NCBI RefSeq assembly: GCF_000974785.1
Contig: NZ_BBWV01000001.1
Span: forward strand, 558,001 to 622,000
Origin: Flavihumibacter petaseus NBRC 106054
Lineage (GTDB): Bacteria; Bacteroidota; Bacteroidia; Chitinophagales; Chitinophagaceae
Direction: 5' to 3'
Length of the DNA stretch: 64,000 nucleotides
Shown: one piece after another, positions 1 through 10,104 of the stretch
How the letters are laid out: each line of letters begins with the position of its first letter
Numbering within the stretch: position 1 is the first letter of the stretch
Program-made: the position numbers and the translations under genes
The notes under the pieces: generated by a model
Database searches by the model: none
The model's input: the letters and a program-made list of their open reading frames with translations, nothing else
What the model was told of the DNA's origin: nothing

Positions 1-3000
1 TTTACCCTTGCACAATTCCTGGTTCAGGCAGATGATCACGCTGATATAAGCAGGGTGGGCAACCCGCTTCCGGATGAGCACCCGGAACCCAAGCACCATG
101 AAGCAGTTGCGATCATTGGTATCAGTTGCCGTTTCCCGGGAGCAAAAGATCCTGATGCTTTCTGGGAACTCTTGCGAACAGGTACTGACGCGATCACAGC
201 CGCACCAGAAGAAAGAAAAAACATTTCCCAATGGGGAGGATTCCTGGAAAACATTGACCAGTTCGACCCTTTTTTCTTTGGCATTTCTCCCGTGGAAGCA
301 GCAGGCATGGACCCGCAGCAACGGCTGTTAATGGAACTCTCCTGGGAATTGCTGGATGATGCCAACCTGAACAAAGATGCCATAACCGGCACCGACACTG
401 GTGTATTTATCGGCATCGCATTGAACGAGTACAGCCAGCTGCAATTGGGGAACACAGATATGCTGACCAGTCATTCCGGAACAGGAAATGCCTTATCCAT
501 TGCAGCTAACCGGATCTCCTATTACTACGATCTCCATGGGCCAAGCATGGCTATTGATACCGCCTGCTCTTCTTCCCTGTCAGCCCTCCATCTGGCTTGT
601 AAAAGTCTGCGGGATGGCGAATGCAGCATGGCTATCGCTGGCGGCGTGAATATTATGCTTTCACCGGTGCATGCCATTGCTTTCACGAAAGCAGGTGTGC
701 TTTCCCCCGATGGAAGATGCAAAGCCTTTGATGCCCGGGCAAATGGTTATGTGCGGGGAGAAGGTGGCGGACTCGTTCTGTTGAAACCATTGGAGGCGGC
801 ATTAAGAGACGGCGATACGATTCATGCGGTTATCCGCGGAAGCGCCATGCGGCAGGATGGCCGGACCAACGGCCTGATGGCGCCCAGCCGTGAATCACAG
901 GAAGCGCTTCTGGTAGCAGCGTGTCAGCAAGCCGGCGTAGCGCCATCACACCTGCAATATGTCGAAACACACGGCACAGGCACCCTCCTGGGTGATGCCA
1001 TGGAAGCTGCAGCTCTAGGGGCTGTTATGGGCAGGGATCGTATTGTAGGGCCATGTATTATCGGAACTGTAAAGAGCAATATAGGTCACCTGGAAGCAGC
1101 TGCCGGCATCGCCGGACTGATCAAGGTGATCCTGTCTATGCGGCACAAAATGATCCCGGCCTCCCTGCACTACCTGTTGCCCAATCCGCATCTTGCCTTT
1201 GACACGTTGCACCTACAGGTACAGCAAATCATATCGGCCTGGCCGTTGAACGAGGGTACTGCACTGGCAGGTGTCAGCTCCTTCGGGTTTGGCGGCACAA
1301 ATGTTCATGTGATCATTTCCAAAGAATACAAAACTGAGTTGCCAGATGCTGCTGTCACTGGCAACGATACAGCAGGGGTATATTTATTACCCCTTTCATC
1401 AGGCGGGGAACAGGCACTCCGACAACTTGCTGATCAATTTCGGGTAATGCTTTCCGATAGTTCCCTGTCTGTCCGCGCGATCTGCAGCGCTGCTGCCTGG
1501 CGGCGAAGCCAGCAATTTCCCCGGATTGCCGTCATGGGGAACAACCGTGAACAAATGATCGCAGGTCTGACAGCTTTCCAGCATGGATTGCCTGATACCG
1601 GATTAACTGTTGGTGATGAGGCAGTGACCCCGAACCGCAGGCTTGCCTTTATATTTCCCGGCCAGGGAGGGCAATGGCCTGGCATGGGAAGGGAACTGTT
1701 AAGATCTTCACCAGTATTTGCCGGCAAAATCAGGGAACTGGATAGCCTGATGCAACAATACCAGGACTGGTCACTCGAAGACTATCTGCAGTGCCATATA
1801 AGTTCCCAAAATGACCAGGAGATTGACATCATTCAGCCTGCCATTTTTGCAATCCAGGTAGGTCTTGCAGCAGTATTCGGGCACTGGGGAATCACTCCGG
1901 ATGCCGTAGCAGGACACAGTATGGGCGAAGTTGCCGCTGCACAGGTTGCCGGAAAGATTAACCTTGAAGATGCTGTTCGCATTATCTGCAGGCGCAGTCA
2001 GCTGATGCGCCGCCTGCGTGGACAGGGTGGTATGCTCGCTACGGGTTTGTCCGCCGCCGAAGCAGGCAATCGTTTAAAGAAATATAACAACCTGGTTGAC
2101 ATCGCGGCATTGAACAGCCCGGAATCAACTGTGCTTACCGGAGATATTGCTGCTTTGGCGAGCCTGACGCAGACATTGCAGCAGGAACAGATTTTCTGCA
2201 AACCCGTCAATGTTGACATCGCTTCACATAGTTCACAGGTCGACGCTATCCGTACTGATTTACTTGATGCATTAAAAGAACTCCATCCTGTTACCGGCAG
2301 TTTACCACTCTACTCGACCGTTACCGGAACATTGTTGTCCGATCTGAAAATGGATGCCGTGTATTGGATGGATAATCTGCGTAAACCCGTTTTGTTCTCT
2401 TCCGCTGCATCTGCCCTGCAGGACGATGGCTACACAGATTTTATTGAGATCGGGCCACACCCCATCCTGCTGGGAGCCCTGCAACAGGTCTTTCAATCCG
2501 GTAACAGCCAACTTAACCTGTTGCCTGCACTACGCAGGGAAACCCCGGCAACAGAAGTGCTTTACGAGGTGGTTCGCAGGTTGTATACATCAGGTTATCC
2601 GGTCAGGTGGGAAGGCCTTTATCCGCAGCGGCCTCCCCTGCACCTTCCCCTAATGCCCTGGCAGCGCCAGCGGTACTGGCTGGAAGCTACGGCCCCGTTT
2701 TTGTGCAAAGAGAATCAAACAGTACACCCGTTACTGGGCGAAAGTTTGCAACCGGCAAATGCTTCCGGCACCCTGATTTGGCAAAAGGACCTTCAGGGTA
2801 ACCTGCCGTCGTGGCTGCAGGATCACCGGATTGACGGGCAGATCATTTTTCCTGCTGCTGCATTTATCGAGATGGCTTTGCAGGTCCGAAAAGAAGCGGG
2901 TCTTGCCAATAACTACCTGCCCGGGTCTTTCCGCTTTCTCAAAAAGCTGATATTGCAAAAGGGTGTCTCTACGGAAGTACAGACTATCCTTGAACCCGGA

Positions 3001-6000
3001 AAGGAAAAAGAATACCTGCTCACGATCTATAGCCGTGTTACGAGGAAAGACAAATGGATCCTTCATACCACTGCAACATTTCGCCGCCAGGCTGAAATGC
3101 CGGCTGCAGTACCATCAGTATTTGCTGCTGAAAACTGCAGCTGTATTTCCATAAAGGATTTTTACCAGCGGCTGTTCAACAGGGGGCTGGAATATGGCGA
3201 AGCCTTCCGGGGACTTTGCTCAGTGTCGCAGGACGGAAACACTATCCTTGGGCGCACAGAACTTCCCGGAAATCTGCAGCAGGAAGCTTATCAATACCAG
3301 CTTCATCCTGCATTACTGGATGCCTGTTTACAGGTGATGGCAATTCATCCTGCCATTGACAAAGGACGCTTTCTGCCGGAAGGCTGCGACAGCGTACAAA
3401 TACACGCAGCTCCCGCCGGACTGCTGTACTGCCGGGTTCCGATCACCGCCAAACAGCCGGTTGATCAAATCACGGAAAACATTTACCTGTACAGTAGTGA
3501 TCTTATGCCGGTGGCCACTATAAAAGGGTTCCGGCTGCATCGTGTTGCAGAAGATCATCACAGCGGTAGCGAACAGCGCACCTGGCAGTACCACCAGGAA
3601 TGGCAGTTACAGGATGAGGAACCCGGCGCGAAATTGCTAACGGGTAATCACCGTTGGCTGATCCTTGCCGATGAAGGCGGATTGGCCGTATCAACAGCAG
3701 CACAACTGGAAGCTGCGGGTAACACTGTAACGGTTATTTACAGCAATGACAGGAATGCCCTAACTAGTTTGTGGCAGGAATGCCAGCGTACTGACCCATT
3801 GTACGGTGTCATACACCTGTGGAGTCTTTCTATCCCGTCGCAATCAGACGCGCAGGAATATGCCACAGAGCGTCAGTACGACCTGGGCGTGAACAGCGTT
3901 CTATCGCTCGTTCAATTGCTTTCGCAACGTCCGGGCGCATCACCGCGATTATGGCTGGTCACAAGGGGTGCACAATGCACTGCGCCAGGTGAGCAGGTAT
4001 CAGTTGAGCAGGCAGCACTATGGGGTCTCGGAAAGGTGATCAGTTTTGAATTTCCCGACCTGCAATGCATACGCATCGATCTCGATGGACAATTACAGAA
4101 TGGCCAGGAAGCAGCAATCCTGTTGCGGCACCTGATGATGACCGGTAAAGAGGACCAGCTGGCATTCCGGAAAGGGAAACGATTTGTACTTCGCCTCGTG
4201 CCCCATCAGTCCACACAACAAGAACCTCCGGCTTTGCAGTTCCGCGAAGAAGCAACTTACCTGATCACGGGAGGTATGGGTGCGCTCGGATTATGCATGG
4301 CAAACTGGATGGTGGATCATGGTGCCCGATACCTGGTGTTGATGGGAAGGAGCGAACCGACGGATGCGGTTTTAACCAATACGGAACGCTTGAAGGAACG
4401 TGGTGTATCGGTGGTGCTGGCGCAGGCAGATGTTAGCGATGGGCAACAGGTTGAAGCCTTGTTCGCACGAATGGAGGAAGCGCTTCCACCATTGCGCGGC
4501 GTAATTCATGCCGCCGGCCTGCTGGATGACGGCGCATTACTCAACCTTGATGCCACGAGGATGAGAAAAGTAATGGCGCCCAAGGTAGAAGGCACCCTTC
4601 ACCTGCACCAGGCAACGCAACATCTCCAGCTGGATTTTTTTGTATTGTTTTCTTCCGTAGTGTCTTTACTGGGCGCTCCTGGTCAGGGAAATTATGCGGC
4701 GGCCAGCGCCAGCCTCGATGCCATGGCCAATTATCGCCGAAGCAGGGGTTTGCCTGCCGTCAGTATCAACTGGGGGCCCTGGGCAGATGTGGGACTTGCG
4801 GCGGCGGCCACGCACAAGCTTATTGAAAAACAGGCTCCGGTGCAGCATCTTATTAAAGTGATCGGGATCGAAGACGGTCTTTCGATATTGTCGCAACTGC
4901 TGTATGCATCCGTACCACAGGTGGCTGTGCTTCCTTTTGACGTAAAAAATCTCCTGGAGCTCTATCCTGCCGCTGCCCACATTCCGTATTTTACCGCGAT
5001 ACAAAATCATCATCCGGTTACCGGAAGGCATTATAACCGCCCCCGCCTCCGGCAGGCCTATATCGCCCCGGAAACCACAATGGAACATCAACTCGCCGCC
5101 CTTTGGCAGCAAACGCTTCACATTGACTGCATTGGGGTGCTTGATTCATTTTTTGAACTGGGCGGAGACTCCGTGCTTGCAGCTCAACTTTTATCGCGTG
5201 CCCAGCAGTCCTTCGGCACCAGGATCGACCCCCAGGAAGCATTTCAATCGTTTACCATCAGGCATCTGGCAGCAAAACTTGAATCCGCCCTGATCAGCAA
5301 TGCAAAGAAAGCTGCCCAACCAACGATTCCTCCCCGTTCTCCGGGGATGACAGTTCCGCTTTCATTTCCTCAGAAAAGGCTGCTCTTCCTGGAACTGCTT
5401 GAACCGGGCACAAGCATCAATAACTTATCTGCCTTTTATGAACTGCATGGAGACCTAGATACAGATGCGTTGCATTTCAGTGTCAACCAGGTGCTGCAGC
5501 GCCATGATGCCCTGCGAACAAAATTTTTGTTTCCTCAGGGTATGCCGGTACCTGCCTGGCAGGAAAAGTTATCCCTTTCAATCCCTGTAATACCACTGAC
5601 ACATCTATCCGGTACAGAGGCATTGTCCACTGCAAAAAAAATGGCAGCAAAAGAAGTCCGCCTGCCTTTCAACCTGCAGGATGCTCCATTGATACGGCTC
5701 AGGCTATATTCATTGACTGAACAAAGCCATTGCCTCCTGGTTGTAGTGCACCACGCTATCGCTGATGGCTGGTCACTGGGCGTCTTCCTGAAGGAACTGA
5801 TGTATTATTATGAGCATTTCCAGAACGGCAGTCAAACCGGGTTACCTGACCTTCCATTGCAATATGCCGACTATGCTGCCTGGCTTCAGCAGGAACACCA
5901 GGGAAAGGAACATCCGTCGACGCAATACTGGAAACAAAAGCTGTCCGGAAACCTGCCGCTCCTTGAACTACCTACTGATTTTACCAGGGGAGCACGGCAA

Positions 6001-8556
6001 AGTTATAACGGTGCCAGTCATCATTTTACATTGGAGCGTAATACGGTTAAAGCAATTGAACAGGTTGCAGGTGCATCGTCTGCTACTCCATTCATGGTAA
6101 TGCTCAGTGCATATGCCATGTTGCTTCACCGCTACAGCGGACAGGAAGAAATCATCATCGGAACACCGGTAGCCAATCGCAACCTGCCGGAACTGGAAAA
6201 CCTGATTGGCGTCCTGATCAATAGTCTTCCATTGCGCATACAGTTGCCTGAGGCAATTACTTTTGAAATGTTGCTGGTGCAGGTCCGCACGACTTGCCTG
6301 GAGGCCCTGGCACACCAGGACTATCCTTTTGAAAAAATAGTGGAGACCGTTCAGCCTGACAGAGACCTTAGCCGCTCCCCTGTTTACCAGACAATCTTTA
6401 ATCTGCAAAATGTTCCTGTTCCCGAGATGAACCTTCCAGGTCTGGCTATTACACCATTGGATGTTGACGGTGATGTTGCACAGTTTGATTTGTCGTTTAT
6501 GGTTATTCCTTCCGCGGGCGATTGGCGTTGCCAGGTGACATTTAATACGGATCTGTTCGCACCGGCTACGATCACTGCGATGTTCAGCTCTTACATCCGG
6601 TTGCTGGAATCGGCCCTGGCGGAACCAACACAGCAGGTATCAAAACTGCCGCTGCTGGATGAAGACACTTATCAGTTCCTGGTTAACGAACTGAATGATA
6701 CGGCAGAGGTTTACCCGGACGCCGCCTGCCTGCACGGGCTATTTGAAGCACAAGTGCTTCGGACACCGGATGCCATTGCCGTGAAAGACTCCTGCGAAAC
6801 GCTGAGCTATGCGGAGCTCAACAGACGTGCTGAACGCCTGGCAGCACAGCTTTGTGCATGCGGTGCCGGACCGGAATTCCGGATCGGCATACACCTTGAA
6901 AAATCTGTTTCCCTGGTTGTGGCCTTGCTGGGAACGCATAAAGCGGGAGGAGCCTATCTGCCCATCGCCCCCTCATTGCCGCAAGAAAGGAAAGCATTTA
7001 TGATCAGGGATGCAGCATTGCAACTGTTGCTGACGGAAAGTGATGGTGTTCCCCTTGAATCCGCCGGCCTGCCCATATTGTATTTACAGCGCGGCGGAAG
7101 AACAGCGGAACAGGTCAGTTCCATGACCGCCACAAAGGCGACGCAGGACAATCTCGCATACATCCTGTATACATCGGGATCGACCGGCCTTCCCAAAGGA
7201 GTGATGATCACCCATGCTGCATTGACCAATTTCATACAGTCGATGCAACGGCGACCGGGGATCTGCAGCCATGATGTATTGTTATCCGTAACGCCGATCT
7301 CATTCGATATCATGGCACTTGAAATTTTTCTTCCGCTGGTGACAGGGGCAACCGTAATACTGGTGGAGAAAGAAACTGCAACACAATCATTACTGCTTGC
7401 AGAAGCAATCGAACGGCATGGTGTCACGTTGATGCAGGCAACACCAGCTACCTGGCAATTGCTCCTTGATTCCGGATGGAAAGGAGCACCTGCTTTGACA
7501 GCGCTTTGTGGCGGTGATGTACTGACCCGAAAACTGGCAGATCGGCTGCTTGATAAAGTTGCACAGCTATGGAATCTCTACGGGCCAACTGAAACCACCA
7601 TCTGGAGTTCACTGACAACAGTAAAAAGAGACAGCGCACCAATCACCATCGGGCAGCCCATCGCCAATACACAATTGTATGTACTTGATGCTTTGGGGCA
7701 ACCGCTGCCGGCCGGCGTGATCGGAGAATTGCATATCGGCGGCAAGGGTCTGGCGCGCGGCTATTGCGGGCAACCCGCACTGACAACAGCGAAGTTCGTG
7801 AGTCGCTCCTTTAATCATTTGCCACCCACCGCGTCTGTCCGGCTTTATAAAACGGGTGATCGTGCCCGTTACCTTGCCGATGGCAGTATTGAGCTGATCG
7901 GACGCTGGGATGACCAGGTGAAAATCAATGGTCACCGGGTTGAACCGGCAGAAGCCAATGCCCAACTGCTTCAGCATCCGGAGGTGCGCGATGCGGTTAC
8001 TATTGTGGAGGCGTTGCCTTCCGGGGAAAAGCGACTGATTGCATACCTTGTAACGGACTATCAAAACCGGGATTGGGCTTCCTGGCTAAGGAGCAGACTG
8101 CCCGCCTATATGATACCGGCTATTTTTATTCCACTGGAAACTTTGCCGCTGACACCCAACGGAAAAATCAATCGCGCAGCTCTGCCTTTGGCTGCAACGC
8201 AACTCCGGCAACCCGGTTATGCTGCACCTGTTGGCATTATAGAAAACCAACTTGCAGGAATCTGGGAAAATGTTTTACTCACTGCGCCGGTTGGCAGGCA
8301 TGACAATTTCTTTTCACTTGGCGGCGCTTCTATGCAAAGCCTGCAGGCCGTTGCGCATGCGAACGCAGCAGGCATCGCCCTTCAGCCTGCTGATCTTTTC
8401 GAATACCAGACTATTGCGGAACTGGCCGCACATCTTGAGAAGTCGTCACCTGTTGGCACGAACCACGAGTATAACGAGAAGGCTGAGTATGGCTGCGAAA
8501 AAACACCAGACAGAAATGAGGTAGCTCGTGAAGAAGAAATACGTCATGATCAATGA
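1..8556 (+). CDS. Hybrid polyketide synthase-nonribosomal peptide synthetase (5' end outside window)
   Basis: Modular megasynthase, probably cytosolic, building a natural product on carrier-bound thioesters. The frame is open from base 1. A GTG at 55 could start it, but the codons before it read FTLAQFLVQ, like the end of a carrier domain, so the gene begins to the left. Domains, by base position of key residues: KS (Cys 565, His 970, His 1087); AT (GHSMG Ser 1918; IASH at 2218-2229, extender uncertain); DH (HxxxGxxxxP from 2824, Asp 3319); KR (TGGMGALG from 4267, LDD at 4522-4530 suggesting B type, Ser 4654, Tyr 4693); carrier Ser 5170; condensation HHAIADG from 5749; adenylation TSGSTGLPKG from 7171, glycine-like code; PCP LGGASM, Ser 8329. 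No ER, methyltransferase, thioesterase or reductase domain follows. A short charged tail ends the protein, so release happens in trans or on another protein. The end overlaps the next gene, on the other strand, by 111 bases. Confidence 0.95.
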   Translation, partial: FTLAQFLVQADDHADISRVGNPLPDEHPEPKHHEAVAIIGISCRFPGAKDPDAFWELLRTGTDAITAAPEERKNISQWGGFLENIDQFDPFFFGISPVEAAGMDPQQRLLMELSWELLDDANLNKDAITGTDTGVFIGIALNEYSQLQLGNTDMLTSHSGTGNALSIAANRISYYYDLHGPSMAIDTACSSSLSALHLACKSLRDGECSMAIAGGVNIMLSPVHAIAFTKAGVLSPDGRCKAFDARANGYVRGEGGGLVLLKPLEAALRDGDTIHAVIRGSAMRQDGRTNGLMAPSRESQEALLVAACQQAGVAPSHLQYVETHGTGTLLGDAMEAAALGAVMGRDRIVGPCIIGTVKSNIGHLEAAAGIAGLIKVILSMRHKMIPASLHYLLPNPHLAFDTLHLQVQQIISAWPLNEGTALAGVSSFGFGGTNVHVIISKEYKTELPDAAVTGNDTAGVYLLPLSSGGEQALRQLADQFRVMLSDSSLSVRAICSAAAWRRSQQFPRIAVMGNNREQMIAGLTAFQHGLPDTGLTVGDEAVTPNRRLAFIFPGQGGQWPGMGRELLRSSPVFAGKIRELDSLMQQYQDWSLEDYLQCHISSQNDQEIDIIQPAIFAIQVGLAAVFGHWGITPDAVAGHSMGEVAAAQVAGKINLEDAVRIICRRSQLMRRLRGQGGMLATGLSAAEAGNRLKKYNNLVDIAALNSPESTVLTGDIAALASLTQTLQQEQIFCKPVNVDIASHSSQVDAIRTDLLDALKELHPVTGSLPLYSTVTGTLLSDLKMDAVYWMDNLRKPVLFSSAASALQDDGYTDFIEIGPHPILLGALQQVFQSGNSQLNLLPALRRETPATEVLYEVVRRLYTSGYPVRWEGLYPQRPPLHLPLMPWQRQRYWLEATAPFLCKENQTVHPLLGESLQPANASGTLIWQKDLQGNLPSWLQDHRIDGQIIFPAAAFIEMALQVRKEAGLANNYLPGSFRFLKKLILQKGVSTEVQTILEPGKEKEYLLTIYSRVTRKDKWILHTTATFRRQAEMPAAVPSVFAAENCSCISIKDFYQRLFNRGLEYGEAFRGLCSVSQDGNTILGRTELPGNLQQEAYQYQLHPALLDACLQVMAIHPAIDKGRFLPEGCDSVQIHAAPAGLLYCRVPITAKQPVDQITENIYLYSSDLMPVATIKGFRLHRVAEDHHSGSEQRTWQYHQEWQLQDEEPGAKLLTGNHRWLILADEGGLAVSTAAQLEAAGNTVTVIYSNDRNALTSLWQECQRTDPLYGVIHLWSLSIPSQSDAQEYATERQYDLGVNSVLSLVQLLSQRPGASPRLWLVTRGAQCTAPGEQVSVEQAALWGLGKVISFEFPDLQCIRIDLDGQLQNGQEAAILLRHLMMTGKEDQLAFRKGKRFVLRLVPHQSTQQEPPALQFREEATYLITGGMGALGLCMANWMVDHGARYLVLMGRSEPTDAVLTNTERLKERGVSVVLAQADVSDGQQVEALFARMEEALPPLRGVIHAAGLLDDGALLNLDATRMRKVMAPKVEGTLHLHQATQHLQLDFFVLFSSVVSLLGAPGQGNYAAASASLDAMANYRRSRGLPAVSINWGPWADVGLAAAATHKLIEKQAPVQHLIKVIGIEDGLSILSQLLYASVPQVAVLPFDVKNLLELYPAAAHIPYFTAIQNHHPVTGRHYNRPRLRQAYIAPETTMEHQLAALWQQTLHIDCIGVLDSFFELGGDSVLAAQLLSRAQQSFGTRIDPQEAFQSFTIRHLAAKLESALISNAKKAAQPTIPPRSPGMTVPLSFPQKRLLFLELLEPGTSINNLSAFYELHGDLDTDALHFSVNQVLQRHDALRTKFLFPQGMPVPAWQEKLSLSIPVIPLTHLSGTEALSTAKKMAAKEVRLPFNLQDAPLIRLRLYSLTEQSHCLLVVVHHAIADGWSLGVFLKELMYYYEHFQNGSQTGLPDLPLQYADYAAWLQQEHQGKEHPSTQYWKQKLSGNLPLLELPTDFTRGARQSYNGASHHFTLERNTVKAIEQVAGASSATPFMVMLSAYAMLLHRYSGQEEIIIGTPVANRNLPELENLIGVLINSLPLRIQLPEAITFEMLLVQVRTTCLEALAHQDYPFEKIVETVQPDRDLSRSPVYQTIFNLQNVPVPEMNLPGLAITPLDVDGDVAQFDLSFMVIPSAGDWRCQVTFNTDLFAPATITAMFSSYIRLLESALAEPTQQVSKLPLLDEDTYQFLVNELNDTAEVYPDAACLHGLFEAQVLRTPDAIAVKDSCETLSYAELNRRAERLAAQLCACGAGPEFRIGIHLEKSVSLVVALLGTHKAGGAYLPIAPSLPQERKAFMIRDAALQLLLTESDGVPLESAGLPILYLQRGGRTAEQVSSMTATKATQDNLAYILYTSGSTGLPKGVMITHAALTNFIQSMQRRPGICSHDVLLSVTPISFDIMALEIFLPLVTGATVILVEKETATQSLLLAEAIERHGVTLMQATPATWQLLLDSGWKGAPALTALCGGDVLTRKLADRLLDKVAQLWNLYGPTETTIWSSLTTVKRDSAPITIGQPIANTQLYVLDALGQPLPAGVIGELHIGGKGLARGYCGQPALTTAKFVSRSFNHLPPTASVRLYKTGDRARYLADGSIELIGRWDDQVKINGHRVEPAEANAQLLQHPEVRDAVTIVEALPSGEKRLIAYLVTDYQNRDWASWLRSRLPAYMIPAIFIPLETLPLTPNGKINRAALPLAATQLRQPGYAAPVGIIENQLAGIWENVLLTAPVGRHDNFFSLGGASMQSLQAVAHANAAGIALQPADLFEYQTIAELAAHLEKSSPVGTNHEYNEKAEYGCEKTPDRNEVAREEEIRHDQ

Positions 8557-9075
8557 CAAAAGCATGGCTGCAGCCAGGAGCTTGCTGTACCGCAACGTGG
8601 ATAGAAACGGAGAGATGGCAATTGTAATAAAGTTTAAGGGGCGCATGATGGTGAGGTGTGGAAATGCGCGGTAATAACGGATATGGCCGTGTTCTGCCAC
8701 CGCCCGGATAGGATAGCTGATCAGGCAATAAAACATGTACAGGGCTGAAGCGATGCCGAGTATCAAGAACCAGGAGATCAGTTTTTTCCTCTTTTCATCC
8801 GGTTCCATCAGCCACATCGTTAACGGCGCCCATACAGGCCAGATGGGTTGCGAGATAAAGGAATATCCATATAGTGCCGGCTTATACCAGGAAGTAAAAT
8901 CCGGGTCGGTGAGTGAGAGCCAGATCATACCTTCCGCTGCCTGATGAAAACTGAACAGCAGGGGTGTGCAGGCGAAGAGGAGCATTCCCCGATTTCTGGC
9001 CTGGCTGATGGAAAAATATCCCGGTGCCACCAGACTGGCACTTACGGCAAAACTTGCTCCGGCAGAAAAACACAT
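8446..9075 (-). CDS. DUF6629-type integral membrane protein
   Basis: A 209-residue protein that starts with MCFSAGASF, the N-terminal signature of DUF6629 proteins, and consists almost entirely of hydrophobic segments (about six or seven membrane helices). Function of the family is unknown. It lies 15 bases downstream of oleD on the same strand and is probably the last gene of that transcript. Its final 37 codons lie antisense to the end of the PKS-NRPS gene, an unusually long convergent overlap. The strong N-terminal family motif and hydrophobic pattern support a real gene rather than a shadow. No catalytic motif was seen. Confidence 0.8.
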   Translation of the reverse strand: MCFSAGASFAVSASLVAPGYFSISQARNRGMLLFACTPLLFSFHQAAEGMIWLSLTDPDFTSWYKPALYGYSFISQPIWPVWAPLTMWLMEPDEKRKKLISWFLILGIASALYMFYCLISYPIRAVAEHGHIRYYRAFPHLTIMRPLNFITIAISPFLSTLRYSKLLAAAMLLSLIMTYFFFTSYLISVWCFFAAILSLLVILVVRANR

Positions 9076-9090
9076 AACTGAAAGTTTAGG

Positions 9091-10104
9091 TTATGAACTG
9101 AAACGTGCATACTGGCCTGACGCTACCCACATGCGCAATCTTTCCATTCCCTGCTCGATTGAAATGTCAGGCGAATAACCAAAATCTCTTTTTGCAGCAG
9201 TGATATCAAACCAGTGTGCAGTAGATAATTGCTGGGCGACAAAATAACTAACCGGAGGCTCTCCATTTAATTTCAGCGCGCGGTAAAGGCGTTCCAGGGT
9301 CTTTGCCGAAAATCTGACCAATCCAGCAGGCAGGTGTCGTGTAACCGGTGCGCAGCCTCCTGAAGCCAGCAGCATATTCATGAGGCTGGTCACGGGGATA
9401 GGGCTTTCCTGGGAAATGAAATAGGTTTTTCCTGCAAGCTGTTCAGGATGCTTCAGCAACCGATCAAATGCCCTGATATGCGCCATTGCGGCATTATCGA
9501 TATAGGTACAGTCCACCAGTTTTGGGGCATTTCCCAAAATGCACAAACTGCCGCCTTGCGAGCGTTTTATCAGTGCCGGCAAATAATGCGTATCGCCTGG
9601 TCCCCAGATAAGGTGTGGCCGCAGGCTGACCGTTCTCAGGGATGCGCTGTTTGCTGCCATTACCAGTTGTTCAGCAAGGGCCTTGGTTTTTGGGTACCAT
9701 GCCGAATACTTTTTGGGATAGGGAAGACTTTCATCGCCACCTTCAAGATCTTTACCGTCAAATACCACACTGGGTGAGCTGGTAAAAACAAGGTTCTTTA
9801 TACCATATTGCCTGCAGGCGCGCAAAACCTGTTCTGTGCCCCACACATTGGTCTGGTAAAAGTCGCGGTAATGGCCACTGGTACCGGTTCTGGCGGCAAC
9901 ATGAAAAATTCCGTCACAACCTGCAGCCGCTTTGCTGAGCCTGGAATAATCGGCGATATCCCCCTGCATCTGGAGGGCTCCGGTATCTCCCAGTTCAGGG
10001 TAATGATTACGGGTATATGAAATAACGTCGTGCCCGGCGGTGCGCAGTTGCTTTACAATAGCACTTCCGAGAAATCCGCCGCCACCGGTTACCAGCAGTT
10101 TCAT
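9091..10104 (-). CDS. oleD: OleD-like NAD(P)-dependent 2-alkyl-3-oxoalkanoate reductase
   Basis: Extended short-chain dehydrogenase of 337 residues. OleD reduces the 2-alkyl-3-ketoacid made by OleA to the beta-hydroxy acid used by OleC. The Rossmann motif GGGGFLG is at residues 7-13, a TSSPSVVF serine segment near 108-115, and the YxxxK pair is Tyr137/Lys141. Overall similarity is to the OleD/3-beta-HSD branch of NAD-dependent epimerases. The start overlaps the stop of oleC by 4 bases (ATGA), showing translational coupling. Adjacency to oleC and oleB makes OleD much more likely than a generic epimerase. The natural substrate here is not certain because no oleA is present nearby. Confidence 0.87.
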   Translation of the reverse strand: MKLLVTGGGGFLGSAIVKQLRTAGHDVISYTRNHYPELGDTGALQMQGDIADYSRLSKAAAGCDGIFHVAARTGTSGHYRDFYQTNVWGTEQVLRACRQYGIKNLVFTSSPSVVFDGKDLEGGDESLPYPKKYSAWYPKTKALAEQLVMAANSASLRTVSLRPHLIWGPGDTHYLPALIKRSQGGSLCILGNAPKLVDCTYIDNAAMAHIRAFDRLLKHPEQLAGKTYFISQESPIPVTSLMNMLLASGGCAPVTRHLPAGLVRFSAKTLERLYRALKLNGEPPVSYFVAQQLSTAHWFDITAAKRDFGYSPDISIEQGMERLRMWVASGQYARFSS

